Assembly: GCF_001704275.1 (NCBI RefSeq)
Contig: NZ_CP011533.1
Location: 3,596,001 to 3,660,000 of the forward strand
From: Streptomyces noursei ATCC 11455
GTDB lineage: Bacteria; Actinomycetota; Actinomycetes; Streptomycetales; Streptomycetaceae
Reading direction: 5' to 3'
Length of the DNA: 64,000 nucleotides
Under the pieces are notes generated by a model that worked only from the letters and a program-made list of their open reading frames with translations, had not been told where the DNA came from and searched no databases. Positions 8,209 through 16,281 of the stretch are shown here, piece by piece. The position numbers and the translations under genes were made by a program. Position 1 is the stretch's first letter; each line of letters starts with the position of its first letter.

Positions 8209-9075
8209 ATGAGCAGGCCGCCCACCCTCACACTGCCGCCGTGCGCCCGCGCGTACCGACTCGACACCGCACGCGGCGCGTTCGCCGTGCACGACGCCCG
8301 CCCCGACGGCGCACCGATCGGCACCGCCCTCCTGGTCCCCGGGTTCACCGGCAGCAAGGAGGACTTCATCGCCCTGCTGGCACCGCTCGCCGCGGCCGGC
8401 TTCCGAACGGTCGCGGTGGACGGCCGCGGGCAGCACGAATCCCCCGGCCGGCACTCTCAACAGGCGTACGAGCAGCAGGAGTTGGCGCTGGACGTGCTGG
8501 CCCAGGCGCGGGCCCTGGAGGTACCCGACGGCGGCCCGCTGCACCTGCTGGGCCACTCCCTCGGCGGGCTGATCACCCGGGCCGCGGTGCTCCGCGACCC
8601 GGCCCCGTTCCGTTCGCTGACCGTGCTCAGCTCCGGTCCGGCCGCCATCGACCCGGCCCAGCAGGCCCGGGTGCGGATGCTGATCGACGCGCTCGGCACG
8701 ATGGAGCGGGAACAGGTGTGGGAGGCCATGCGGGCGCTGGATCCGCCGGAGGCGGCGGACGACGCGGCACCACCGGAGATCGCCGCGTTCCTCCGGCAGC
8801 GCTGGCTGAACACCGCCCCCGAGCAACTGATCGCCACCGCACGGCAGATGCTGGCGGAGCCGGACCGGGTCGACGAGCTGGCCCGCACCGGGCTGCCGGT
8901 GCACGTCGTCTCCGGGGTCGTGGACTACGCCTGGCCGGTGCCGCTGATGGACGCGATGGCCCGCCGGCTGTCCGCCCGCCGCACGGTCGTCGAGGGCGCC
9001 GAGCACTCCCCGAACGCCGAGCGCCCGGAAAAGACCGCCGGTGCGCTGGCCGGTTTCTGGAGCGACGTCGGCTGA
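8209..9075 (+). CDS. Alpha/beta hydrolase
   Basis: The 288-residue soluble hydrolase has nucleophile elbow G-H-S-L-G-G, an acid candidate in SGVVDYAWP and catalytic His in EGAEHSPNAE. An early LVPGFTGSKEDF segment forms the oxyanion loop. There is no signal peptide. It is transcribed alone from a leaderless-type promoter and is convergent with the NYN-domain gene. The substrate is unknown; the fold is shared by esterases, epoxide hydrolases and haloperoxidases. Confidence 0.87.
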   Translation: MSRPPTLTLPPCARAYRLDTARGAFAVHDARPDGAPIGTALLVPGFTGSKEDFIALLAPLAAAGFRTVAVDGRGQHESPGRHSQQAYEQQELALDVLAQARALEVPDGGPLHLLGHSLGGLITRAAVLRDPAPFRSLTVLSSGPAAIDPAQQARVRMLIDALGTMEREQVWEAMRALDPPEAADDAAPPEIAAFLRQRWLNTAPEQLIATARQMLAEPDRVDELARTGLPVHVVSGVVDYAWPVPLMDAMARRLSARRTVVEGAEHSPNAERPEKTAGALAGFWSDVG

Positions 9076-9132
9076 CTCGCGCCCACGGTCCGGGCCGGCA
9101 CCGGCACCGCGACGTCGCCGCGTGCCGCGCCG

Positions 9133-10071
9133 CTAGAACCGCCCCTGCACGTGGTCCCAGAACCCGTCGCGCAGCACCCGCCGCAGATCGGCGTGGCCGC
9201 GCAGGGAGTGCTTCAGCAGCGCCTCGGCGGCGGTGAGCAGCTCCTGGTCGACGGCGCCGGGCAGGTAGGGGTGGCCGGGCAGCAGATCGGCCACCCATGC
9301 CGGGCCGCGCTCCGACAGCCACTGGGCGGCGACCCGCGCCCCGACGAACCGGACCTCCTCGCGGCTGGGCACCGGCCCCTCGCCGACGCCCGGCTCGGGG
9401 TGCTCCGCGACCGTCCGCCGGGTGACGTACGGCTTGCAGAAGTCCAGGTCGAAGGTGCGCGCACTGTCCACCTCCCACATCAGCGGCTCGGCCTGGTTGC
9501 GGCCGCCCGGGGCCTCGATACCCCACAGGTGGACCCGGGCGCCGTAGCCCTGGGCCGCCTCCACCGCGGAGACCAGGTCCTCGTCGCCGCCGATCAGGAC
9601 GGCATCGGTGATCGCCCGGTGCCGGGCCAGCGACTCCAGGTCCGTGCGGATCAGCGAGTCCACGCCCTTCTGCTGGTTGTGGGCGTTGAGGTTGCCGAGC
9701 CGGACCTTGACGTCGGGGAGCTCGGCGACCCGCTGCTGTTCCTGGGTGTGGATCCGGCGGCGGGCGCCGTCGTACCAGTAGACCCGCAGCAGCCGGCTGT
9801 CCGGGAAGATCGTCCGCGCCTTGTCGATGAACGCCTCGATGAGCCCCTCGGCGTCCAGCTCGAACGCCTTGCGGTCCTCCGTACCGGTGACCAGCCGCCC
9901 GGTGGCGGCGTAGACGTACCCCGCGTCGACGAAGATCGCATGGGTGGACGGGGTGGTGGCGACCTCCGCCAGGACCCGGGTGAGCAGCTCGTTGGTGCGC
10001 TCGATGCCGGCGGCGAGCGCCGCGAGGTCGGTGGTGCCCGTGGGCTGGAGGTCGTTCATTTCGGGATCCAT
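9133..10071 (-). CDS. NYN-domain (PIN-like) putative ribonuclease
   Basis: The 312-residue protein has an N-terminal NYN domain of the PIN-like nuclease superfamily at about residues 45-215. Its acidic metal-site candidates are in IFVDAGYVY, KGVDSLIRTDL and IGGDEDLV. The C-terminal ~90 residues are helical and of unknown type. NYN proteins are generally thought to be Mg-dependent RNases acting on tRNA or other RNA. ATG at 10071 is chosen over a second ATG four codons downstream (10059); the longer frame to 10206 would overlap the divergent promoter region. It is divergent from a 51-residue microprotein gene. A near-σR sequence (GGAAT-N18-GTG, 10126 down to 10101) lies upstream on this strand. 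Confidence 0.85.
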   Translation of the reverse strand: MDPEMNDLQPTGTTDLAALAAGIERTNELLTRVLAEVATTPSTHAIFVDAGYVYAATGRLVTGTEDRKAFELDAEGLIEAFIDKARTIFPDSRLLRVYWYDGARRRIHTQEQQRVAELPDVKVRLGNLNAHNQQKGVDSLIRTDLESLARHRAITDAVLIGGDEDLVSAVEAAQGYGARVHLWGIEAPGGRNQAEPLMWEVDSARTFDLDFCKPYVTRRTVAEHPEPGVGEGPVPSREEVRFVGARVAAQWLSERGPAWVADLLPGHPYLPGAVDQELLTAAEALLKHSLRGHADLRRVLRDGFWDHVQGRF

Positions 10072-10100
10072 TGTCCGGGCGGGCACTCGGAGGGCACAAC

Positions 10101-10126
10101 CACGCGGACTTCCGCAGATGCATTCC
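10101..10126 (-). promoter_or_regulatory. Near-consensus σR-like promoter (weak)
   Basis: On the minus strand GGAAT is followed, after exactly 18 bases, by GTG rather than the consensus GTT. It would drive the NYN gene with a roughly 25-base leader. One mismatch in the -10 leaves this uncertain. Confidence 0.3.
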
Positions 10127-10155
10127 TTAGACCATGAAAAAATTTCCTTAGCGTA

Positions 10156-10182
10156 GGGAATCATTTCAGCTGTAGGCTCGTT
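10156..10182 (+). promoter_or_regulatory. Consensus σR promoter GGGAAT-N18-GTT
   Basis: GGGAAT at 10156-10161 and GTT at 10180-10182 are separated by exactly 18 bases, matching the published Streptomyces σR consensus for thiol-oxidative stress. Transcription would start near 10189, giving an about 80-base leader before the ATG at 10270. Confidence 0.72.
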
Positions 10183-10269
10183 GTACCCATACGGAACGCC
10201 CGGCAACGAAGCCAGGCAAGTCCTGTCAAAAAGTTCTCCGCAGGAGGATCAGACGAAGGGAGAAGCCGT

Positions 10270-10425
10270 ATGCGCTTCGAGATCATGCGCCTGGACGATG
10301 TCGACGGCGCCGCCGTGGACAGCACCGTCGTGGACGCCGCCTCCGTCAACCAGATCGTGCAGCAGGCCGCCGCCATAGGGCAGCGGATCTATATCCGCCC
10401 GGCCGACACGGCCGCGGTCAGCTGA
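10270..10425 (+). CDS. 51-residue microprotein behind a σR promoter
   Basis: A short open frame encodes a 51-residue acidic-to-neutral polypeptide. It has a regular beta-like N-terminus (MRFEIMRLDDVDG), an AVDSTVVDAASVNQIVQQAAAIGQ middle resembling a helix, and a YIRPAD end. It has no Cys, membrane segment or signal peptide. A GGGAG lies about 11 bases before the ATG. Codon use is strongly Streptomyces-like (third-position G/C), supporting a real gene. A perfect σR promoter lies 88-114 bp upstream and a terminator follows at 10489-10521. I recall similar small proteins in other streptomycetes but know of no function. Confidence 0.75.
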   Translation: MRFEIMRLDDVDGAAVDSTVVDAASVNQIVQQAAAIGQRIYIRPADTAAVS

Positions 10426-10488
10426 TCACCGACACCGCCCACCGCGTCCGGACGACGACGTGACGACCACGTAGCGACGACGCGCGAA

Positions 10489-10521
10489 CGCCCCCCGCAC
10501 GGACCTGCCGTACGGGGGGCG
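10489..10521. terminator. Bidirectional terminator hairpin
   Basis: Fourteen-base arms 10489-10502 and 10508-10521 (CGCCCCCCG... / ...CGGGGGGCG) pair with one mismatch around a 5-base loop. The hairpin lies between the converging microprotein and marC-like genes. Confidence 0.8.
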
Positions 10522-10540
10522 CCGTCGTGTCCGGGGCCGC

Positions 10541-11146
10541 TCAGGACCCTTGGATCACCTGCGTCACACCGTTGATGATCTGCTGCACGGCGAGCGCGGA
10601 GAGCATCATGCCGGCCAGTCGCGTCACCAGGACCACCCCGCCGTCCTTGATCACGCGGATGATCACCAGCGAGAACCGCATCACCAGGTAGAGCACCACA
10701 TGGATCGCCGCGATCGCCGACCACACCGCGACCTGGGACGCGACGCCCTGCGCGTGCTGCACCGCGAGGATCACCGAGACGATGGCGCCCGGCCCGGCCA
10801 GCAGCGGCATGCCCAGCGGCACCAGCGCCACATTGACGTCCTTGGTCTGGGTCGGCTCCTCGGACTTGCCGGTCAGCAGGTCCAGCGCCACCAGCAGGAG
10901 CAGCAGCCCGCCGGCGATCATCAGCGCGGGCGTGGAGATGTGCAGGCGCCCCAGGATCTGCTTGCCGAAGAGGCCGAAGACGGCGATCACGCAGAACGCG
11001 ACGGTGGCGGCCTGCCAGGCCATCCGGCGCTGCACCTTGGCCGGCCGGCCAGAGGTCAGGGCGAGGAAGATCGGGGTGATTCCCGGGGGATCCATGATCA
11101 CAAACAGCGTGACAAAGAGGGTACTGAAGACGGCGACGTCGAACAC
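10541..11146 (-). CDS. MarC family integral membrane protein
   Basis: The 201-residue protein has six predicted transmembrane helices. It carries the conserved MarC features FVIMDPPGITPIFLALTSG near the N-terminus and PLGMPLLAGPGAI in the fourth segment. The GTG at 11146 gives the usual family length (about 200 residues); the longer frame to 11191 only adds an atypical hydrophilic start. MarC-family proteins were once called multidrug-resistance proteins, but their transport role is unresolved. It follows the PHP gene in the same direction with a gap of about 180 bp, so co-transcription is uncertain. Confidence 0.9.
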   Translation of the reverse strand: MFDVAVFSTLFVTLFVIMDPPGITPIFLALTSGRPAKVQRRMAWQAATVAFCVIAVFGLFGKQILGRLHISTPALMIAGGLLLLLVALDLLTGKSEEPTQTKDVNVALVPLGMPLLAGPGAIVSVILAVQHAQGVASQVAVWSAIAAIHVVLYLVMRFSLVIIRVIKDGGVVLVTRLAGMMLSALAVQQIINGVTQVIQGS

Positions 11147-11330
11147 GGTGCTGGCCTTGCGAGTGGTACGGACGAACGGAAGGAGACGCACGGGACCGGA
11201 CGCGGCACGGCCGACGGGCGGCCCGTGGGAAAGAGAGCGGAGGGAGGAAAGAGGTGGCGGCGTGCCGGAGCGCGGCCCGCTCGGCGGAGCACGCGGTTCG
11301 GCGAACGGCCGGACGGCCGGTGCCGCGGGC

Positions 11331-12185
11331 TCAGCCGCCCGCGCCGGGGACGGGGAAGGCGCCGGTGGACCGGCGCACGATCTCCCCGTAGACCTCGGGG
11401 TCGGTGGTGTAGTCGCCGAGGCGACAGGTCTTGCGGCTGCCGTGGTAGTCGCTGGAGCCGGTGGTCAGCAACCCGAGGTCGGCGGCGAGCCCGCGCAGCC
11501 GGGCGCGGGTGGCGTCGTCGTGGTCCATGTGGTCGACCTCGATGCCGTCCAGGCCGGCAGCGGCCAGCTCGGCTATCGCGCTCTGCGGGACGCAGCTGCC
11601 GCGCTTGACGGCGAGCGGGTGCGCGAAGACCGTGACCCCGCCGGCCGCCTTGACCAGCCGGATCGCGTCGAACGGGTCGAGCTCGTGCTTCTCGACGTAG
11701 GCCCGGCCGTCGTTGGCGAGCCACTCGGAGGTGAAGGCGTCGGAGACCGAGCCGACCACGCCCAGCTCGACCAGGGCGGTGGCGATGTGCGGCCGTCCGA
11801 CGGCGCCGTCGCCGGCGATCCGCGCCACCTGTTCCCAGGTGACCGGGACGCCCAGCTCGCGCAGCTTGCCGACCATGGCCCGGGCGCGCGGCACCCGGTC
11901 GTCACGGACCAGCTCCCGCTCGCGGGCGAGTTCCGGCTCGTCGGGGTCGAAGAGGTAGGCGAGCATGTGCAGACTGACCCCGTCGAGCCGGCAGGACAGC
12001 TCGGCTCCGGTGACCAGCGTCAGCCCCTCGGGCAGCGCGGCGCGCGCCTCGGCGTGCCCGCCGACGGTGTCGTGGTCGGTCAGCGCGACGACGTCCAGCC
12101 CGGCGGCCGCGGCATTGCGCACCAGCTCGGCGGGGGTGTCCGTGCCGTCCGAGGCCGTGGAGTGGGTGTGCAGATCGATACGCAC
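11331..12185 (-). CDS. PHP-domain phosphoesterase
   Basis: This is a 284-residue metal-dependent phosphoesterase of the PHP superfamily, resembling YciV/RNase AM and 3',5'-nucleotide bisphosphate phosphatases. Metal-binding motifs are all present: DLHTHS, TDHDT, GAEL, FAHP, EVDH and SSDYHG. The GTG at 12185 starts directly at the conserved VRIDLHTHS; the longer frame to 12281 adds sequence without family character. It is probably cytosolic, acting on 5' ends of small RNAs or on nucleotides such as pAp. It sits downstream of the zinc-ribbon protein gene (189-bp gap). Confidence 0.9.
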   Translation of the reverse strand: MRIDLHTHSTASDGTDTPAELVRNAAAAGLDVVALTDHDTVGGHAEARAALPEGLTLVTGAELSCRLDGVSLHMLAYLFDPDEPELARERELVRDDRVPRARAMVGKLRELGVPVTWEQVARIAGDGAVGRPHIATALVELGVVGSVSDAFTSEWLANDGRAYVEKHELDPFDAIRLVKAAGGVTVFAHPLAVKRGSCVPQSAIAELAAAGLDGIEVDHMDHDDATRARLRGLAADLGLLTTGSSDYHGSRKTCRLGDYTTDPEVYGEIVRRSTGAFPVPGAGG

Positions 12186-12374
12186 GGCACGGGCTCCAGA
12201 CTGCTGCGGGACGGACTCGGCGGTGATCCCGGACCGGGCACCGCACCGCGGGCCACCGTAAGGACTACACGGCACTACCACGGACTACAGAAGGAAGGAT
12301 ACCGGGCGGCCGGACATGCCCCCGTCAGTCCACCGCTCCACCGGATCCGAAGATCCGCAGCCGCACCGCTCGCC

Positions 12375-13013
12375 TCAGCTCAGAATCCTCGGCGACAGGG
12401 CCCCGCAGGGCAGTAGATCGACTTCGGCGCCGGCCTCCCTCAGATCGGTCAGCACCAGTTCGTCGTACATCAGCAGCGCGGACTGCTCCGGCCAGGCGAT
12501 GGCCCACAGCCACAGCCCGCGGGCCTCGCCGGCGAAGACCGCGCGGTCAGCCGGGGCGCCATGAACCTGCCACATCGGGGTCGGGCGGCCGGCGGCCAAC
12601 ACCTTCGCGTTCGGCGGCTTGTCGACGCGCAGATGCAGGCCGGGGTCGGGGCCGTCGATGCCGGCGTAGCGGGCGCCGAGTCCGACGCCCAGCTCCTCGG
12701 CGACCAGCAGGAGTTCACCGGGGCCGCCGAGCGGCCCGGGGCCGGAGCAGGCGACGGCGGTCGCCCGACCGCCGCTGCGGTCGTCACCGGCGCAGGCCAC
12801 ACCGGTGAACAGCCAGCCGACCGGTAGCGGCCAGGGCATCCATACCGGTACCTGTGCGCGGTGCACGACAACGCCGAGCGCCTCGACGCTCGGCGGGACG
12901 ACCGGCTGGAGCGGGTGCACGGCGCCATGGACGGCGCACTGCCAGGTATCGGAAAAGAGACCGGGCGTCCGCACCCGGCCTCCGCACTTTGGGCAACTGG
13001 GTTCGCCCCTCAT
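12375..13013 (-). CDS. DUF6758-like zinc-ribbon protein
   Basis: The 212-residue protein starts with a putative zinc ribbon: CPKCGG, then C-x-x-H-G (WQCAVHGAVHP) in the first 35 residues. A conserved globular domain follows, rich in Gly/Pro and Trp (VPVWMPWPLPVGWLFTGVACAGDD). It looks like the actinobacterial DUF6758 family. ATG at 13013 or an in-frame TTG at 13022 could be the start, and a GGAGG lies at the right distance for the TTG. The gene faces the relic MFS gene across a 221-bp divergent region. The function is unknown. Confidence 0.8.
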   Translation of the reverse strand: MRGEPSCPKCGGRVRTPGLFSDTWQCAVHGAVHPLQPVVPPSVEALGVVVHRAQVPVWMPWPLPVGWLFTGVACAGDDRSGGRATAVACSGPGPLGGPGELLLVAEELGVGLGARYAGIDGPDPGLHLRVDKPPNAKVLAAGRPTPMWQVHGAPADRAVFAGEARGLWLWAIAWPEQSALLMYDELVLTDLREAGAEVDLLPCGALSPRILS

Positions 13014-13234
13014 AAGGACCAACGGTCCTCCAGGGCCGCCGTCCCGTCAAGGACGATCACCCGACCGGTGTGCCCCTAATCGCGTACAGGACCGCACACT
13101 TGGCCGATTCTTGCCAGTGCTCCGCATCCTCGAAAATTAGTTGCATCTTACACTATTTAGCCCACCTAACTTACCGTGTGCACACGTCAACCATTTCGGC
13201 GCACGCAGCACATGGGCAGGAAGGAGAACCCGGC
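13014..13234. other. AT-richer divergent regulatory region
   Basis: The 13100-13200 stretch is clearly lower in G+C than its surroundings and should contain the promoter of the former MFS gene. The segment TTAGCCCACCTAA (near 13157-13169) resembles the right half of an iron-dependent DmdR/IdeR box, but the left half does not match. Confidence 0.35.
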
Positions 13235-13861
13235 ATGCGCAACAGCGGCCACGACGGTGACACCCACGACGACCCCTTCGACAGTCCCACCGGGGCATCG
13301 CACCGCGACGCCGCCCGGGACGGCGGCCGGCGAGGGGCCGGCGGCACCCCGCTCCTCCGCCAGCCGATGGCGGTCCGGGCCACCGCCGGCGCCTCGGTCG
13401 TCGCTTACCGGCTTCGTCTCCAGTCGGATAGGGAGCCGCAGGACGCTGCTCACCGGGCTGGCCCTGGTGGTGGTCTTCGCCGCGCTGTCCGGCACCTCGT
13501 CCTCGGTCGGCGAACTGGTCGGCTTCCGGGCCGGCTGGGGCCTGGGCAACGCGCTCTTCGTCTCGACCGCACTGGCGGTGATCGTGGGGCGGCGCATCCC
13601 GTGGGGGCCTCGCACAGCGCCTCCGCTCGGGGCGGCGACGGGCGACAGGCGGGCGGCAGTGCGGCGGCGGCCGCGCCGTTCCTCGCCCCGAAGATCGCGG
13701 AGCGGACCGACCAGCACATCCCGTTCGTGGTCGCGGCGCTGGCCGCGGTGATCGGCGCCGGCGTCGTCGCGGTCCGCCGCCGGGCGCTGACCCTGCACGC
13801 CGAGGAGCCGGCACCCCGGCACGCGACCGGGGACGAGGTCTCGGCCTTCGCCGACCCCTGA
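13235..13861 (+). pseudogene. Collapsed MFS transporter pseudogene
   Basis: An ATG with AAGGAG upstream opens a frame encoding a hydrophilic N-terminus that ends in ATAGASVVA, the beginning of a first membrane helix. The text then switches frame to TGFVSSRIGSRRTLL and continues as GLALVVVFAALSGTSSSV and GWGLGNALFVSTALAVIVG, typical of helices 3-4 of DHA-type major facilitator exporters. It then switches frame again to FVVAALAAVIGAGVVAVRRRA, a last-helix and tail sequence. Helices 2 and 5-11 are missing. This is best explained by at least two internal deletions with frameshifts in a once complete ~400-residue exporter. Promoter and start signals are preserved. Confidence 0.75.
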
Positions 13862-13907
13862 GCCCCGGCGGGCCCCCGACAACCGGCGGCCGGGGCAAGG
13901 GACCTGA

Positions 13908-13938
13908 CGCACCGCCCGGGTACGGCACGGGCGGTGCG
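13908..13938. terminator. Terminator hairpin
   Basis: CGCACCGCCCG and CGGGCGGTGCG pair around a nine-base loop between the converging MFS relic and SUFU-domain gene. Confidence 0.7.
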
Positions 13939-13960
13939 CCGGGCCGCGCCCGCCGTGCGG

Positions 13961-14545
13961 TCAGTCCAGCGGCACGCCGGCGCGCAGCGGATCGCGCAGG
14001 TCGGTGCCCCGCTCCAGCCAGCGCGCCTGCAGCGCCTCGGCACCGTGCACCCGCTTCCAGGCGGCCTCGTTGGGCGTCATCGGCAGCAGCGGCAGGAACC
14101 GCACCGGATCCATGGGCTCGTCCAGCTCCAGATCCTCGACGAGGCCGCCGGAGGCCCCCACCAGGACCGAGGTGAACGGCGCCCCGGGCCACAGCGGCTC
14201 GCCGACGTCCAACGACGCCCCGGAAGCCACGATCACGCCCTCGACCTGAGGCGACGCGGCGAGGACGGCAAGCGGCCGGAGCACCTTGTCGGTCTCCGCG
14301 CGGCCGGCCCGCACGGACAGCAGGAGTTCGGCCCGCGGGCCGCGGAGCGGGTCGGCGACCACCGCGGTGGGGTCGGCCATCGGCTGGGCGGACATCCCGA
14401 GGGTGGCGTAACGGAGCACGTCCCCGTCGACGAAGCGGAGCACCTCGATGCGGTCGGTACCGAGGAAGGTGACGGCGGCTCGCGCGTCCGGTTCGCCCAG
14501 CGCCGTGCGCAACCGGGCCTCGACCAGCTCAAGAACGTCAGACAT
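13961..14545 (-). CDS. Suppressor-of-fused (SUFU) domain protein
   Basis: The 194-residue soluble protein covers essentially the whole bacterial SUFU domain. Recognisable segments are YATLGMSAQPM, AELLLSV, LWPGAPFTSVLV and RFLPLLPMTPNE. The ATG at 14545 follows a -10-like TATGCT by six bases, suggesting a leaderless transcript; the longer frame to 14836 is rejected for lack of family character. Bacterial SUFU proteins often act as immunity-like or scaffold proteins, and some lie beside polymorphic toxins, but no toxin is seen here. The role is unknown. Confidence 0.85.
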   Translation of the reverse strand: MSDVLELVEARLRTALGEPDARAAVTFLGTDRIEVLRFVDGDVLRYATLGMSAQPMADPTAVVADPLRGPRAELLLSVRAGRAETDKVLRPLAVLAASPQVEGVIVASGASLDVGEPLWPGAPFTSVLVGASGGLVEDLELDEPMDPVRFLPLLPMTPNEAAWKRVHGAEALQARWLERGTDLRDPLRAGVPLD

Positions 14546-15055
14546 GGGCCGAGCATAGGTGCCGCCCCGATGCCCGCCCGCCGCGCCCCGATGCGCCGGG
14601 AGGCGGCGCCTTGGCTCTGCACTTCGTATCGAACGTGCAAAGGGGAGCCCTAGTGCTTCAGGCGGCTGATAGCCTTGCCGTCTGGTCAGGGAATGACGAA
14701 CGTCCCCCAGCGGGGACCGGCCGGAGGAGGTGGGGCTGCGGTGGATCCGAGTCGACCGTGCAGTACCGATAGTTCTCCCGTCATCCCGTTCGCACCGCGA
14801 TCCTTCTGATCCGAGAGCTTCCGTACCCGGCCGCACCGCGGCTAAACCGTGAAGTTCTCCCGCTCCGGACGCAGATGACGGAAGAGCGCCTCCGACTCTT
14901 ACTTCCGTGATGTCAGCGAACTGCCGTCAGTAGCCCCGCGCCGAGCGCCGCCCGCTTTGCGGACGTACGGCCCTTTGTCGCCTCGTACGCCCTCGTTCCG
15001 GGCCGCGTTGCGCCCGCGGCACGCACCACTGACGGCCGGCCCGAAGGAGCCTGCC
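14546..15055. other. 510-bp intergenic region before corA
   Basis: The region separates the SUFU gene from corA. It contains short hairpins such as GTCCCCCAGCGGGGAC near 14703-14718 and a GAAGGAG ribosome-binding site (15043-15049) for corA. I do not recognise an M-box magnesium riboswitch or any other known RNA. It is long enough for a structured leader. Confidence 0.35.
14552..14557 (-). promoter_or_regulatory. -10 element TATGCT, leaderless-type
   Basis: TATGCT on the minus strand is six bases from the SUFU-protein ATG, and there is no ribosome-binding site between them. Confidence 0.5.
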
Positions 15056-16183
15056 ATGTCGATGATCCGCGACCTGCGCGCCGCCGTCCGACCGGCTCGA
15101 CGCCGCGACGACTCCCCCTACCGCACCGAATCCGCCGCCCCGGCCTGCGCCAACAGCGCCATCGTCGACTGCGGCGTGTACCGCGACGGCCAGCGGGTGC
15201 GCGGGCACCTCGCCCCGGGCGAGGCGATCGCCGGCGTCCGGGACGAGGGCGGCTTCGTCTGGATCGGCCTGCACGAGCCGACCGAGGCCGAATTCGCCGG
15301 CATCGCCCAGGAGTTCGGGCTGCACCCGCTCGCCGTGGAGGACGCCGTCCACGCCCACCAGCGGCCCAAGCTGGAGCGGTACGACGACACCCTGTTCACC
15401 GTCTTCAAGACCGTGCACTACGTCGAGCACGCCGAGCTGACCTCGACCAGCGAGGTGGTGGAGACCGGCGAGGTGATGTGTTTCACGGGCCCGAACTTCA
15501 TCGTCACCGTCCGGCACGGCGGCCAGGGCTCGCTGCGCGCGCTGCGGCACCGCCTCCAGGAGGACCAGGAGCGGCTGGCCAAGGGCCCGTCCGCGGTACT
15601 GCACGCCATCGCCGACCAGGTCGTCGACGGCTACATGGCGGTGGCCGGCGCGGTCCAGGACGACATCGACGAGGTGGAGATCGACGTCTTCAGCTCGGGC
15701 ACCAACGGCAAGGGCGCCGGCGGCAAGGGGGCCGCGAAGGGCGGTGACGCCGGGCGGATCTACCAACTCAAGCGTGAGGTACTGGAGTTCAAGCGCGCAG
15801 TGTCCCCGCTGCTGCGGCCGATGCAGCTGCTGAGCGAGCGCCCGATGCGGCTGGTGGACAGCGGCATCCAGAAGTACTTCCGGGACGTCGCCGACCACCT
15901 GGCGCGGGTCAACGAGCAGGTGCTGTCCTTCGACGACCTGCTGAACTCCATCCTCCAGGCCAACCTCGCGCAGGCCGCCGTCGCGCAGAACGAGGACATG
16001 CGCAAGATCACCGCCTGGGCGGCCATCTTCGCCGTCCCCACGATGATCGCCGGCATCTACGGCATGAACTTCACGTACATGCCGGAGCTGCACTGGAAGT
16101 ACGGCTACCCGGCGATGATGCTCGTCACGGTCACCATCTGTCTGGGGATCCACCGCGGCTTCAAGCGCAACGGCTGGCTGTAG
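15056..16183 (+). CDS. corA: CorA family magnesium/cobalt transporter
   Basis: This is a 375-residue CorA-type channel for Mg2+ (and Co2+/Ni2+) uptake at the cytoplasmic membrane, expected to form a pentamer. It has a large N-terminal cytoplasmic alpha/beta funnel, a long helix (about residues 235-310), then two C-terminal transmembrane helices. The signature YGMNF follows the first helix and the last helix ends in a basic tail (FKRNGWL). A Gly/Lys-rich insertion near residues 218-230 (TNGKGAGGKGAAKGG) is unusual and probably a flexible loop. ATG at 15056 has GAAGGAG upstream. The gene is monocistronic after a long leader. Confidence 0.93.
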   Translation: MSMIRDLRAAVRPARRRDDSPYRTESAAPACANSAIVDCGVYRDGQRVRGHLAPGEAIAGVRDEGGFVWIGLHEPTEAEFAGIAQEFGLHPLAVEDAVHAHQRPKLERYDDTLFTVFKTVHYVEHAELTSTSEVVETGEVMCFTGPNFIVTVRHGGQGSLRALRHRLQEDQERLAKGPSAVLHAIADQVVDGYMAVAGAVQDDIDEVEIDVFSSGTNGKGAGGKGAAKGGDAGRIYQLKREVLEFKRAVSPLLRPMQLLSERPMRLVDSGIQKYFRDVADHLARVNEQVLSFDDLLNSILQANLAQAAVAQNEDMRKITAWAAIFAVPTMIAGIYGMNFTYMPELHWKYGYPAMMLVTVTICLGIHRGFKRNGWL

Positions 16184-16268
16184 AGGCGGCCGGCGGCTTC
16201 TCCGGCCGGGGGCCGGGACGCGGTGTCTCACCGCCTGGGCGCCCCCGGATACCCGCCACCGGGCCGAT

Positions 16269-16274
16269 TAGGCT
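16269..16274 (+). promoter_or_regulatory. -10 element TAGGCT, leaderless-type
   Basis: TAGGCT ends seven bases before the ATG at 16282, so the transcript probably has almost no leader. Confidence 0.5.
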
Positions 16275-16281
16275 GAGGCCC

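Noticed and set aside
13157..13169. Iron box (DmdR/IdeR) before the MFS relic
   Set aside because: Only the right half fits the consensus; the left half mismatches at most positions.
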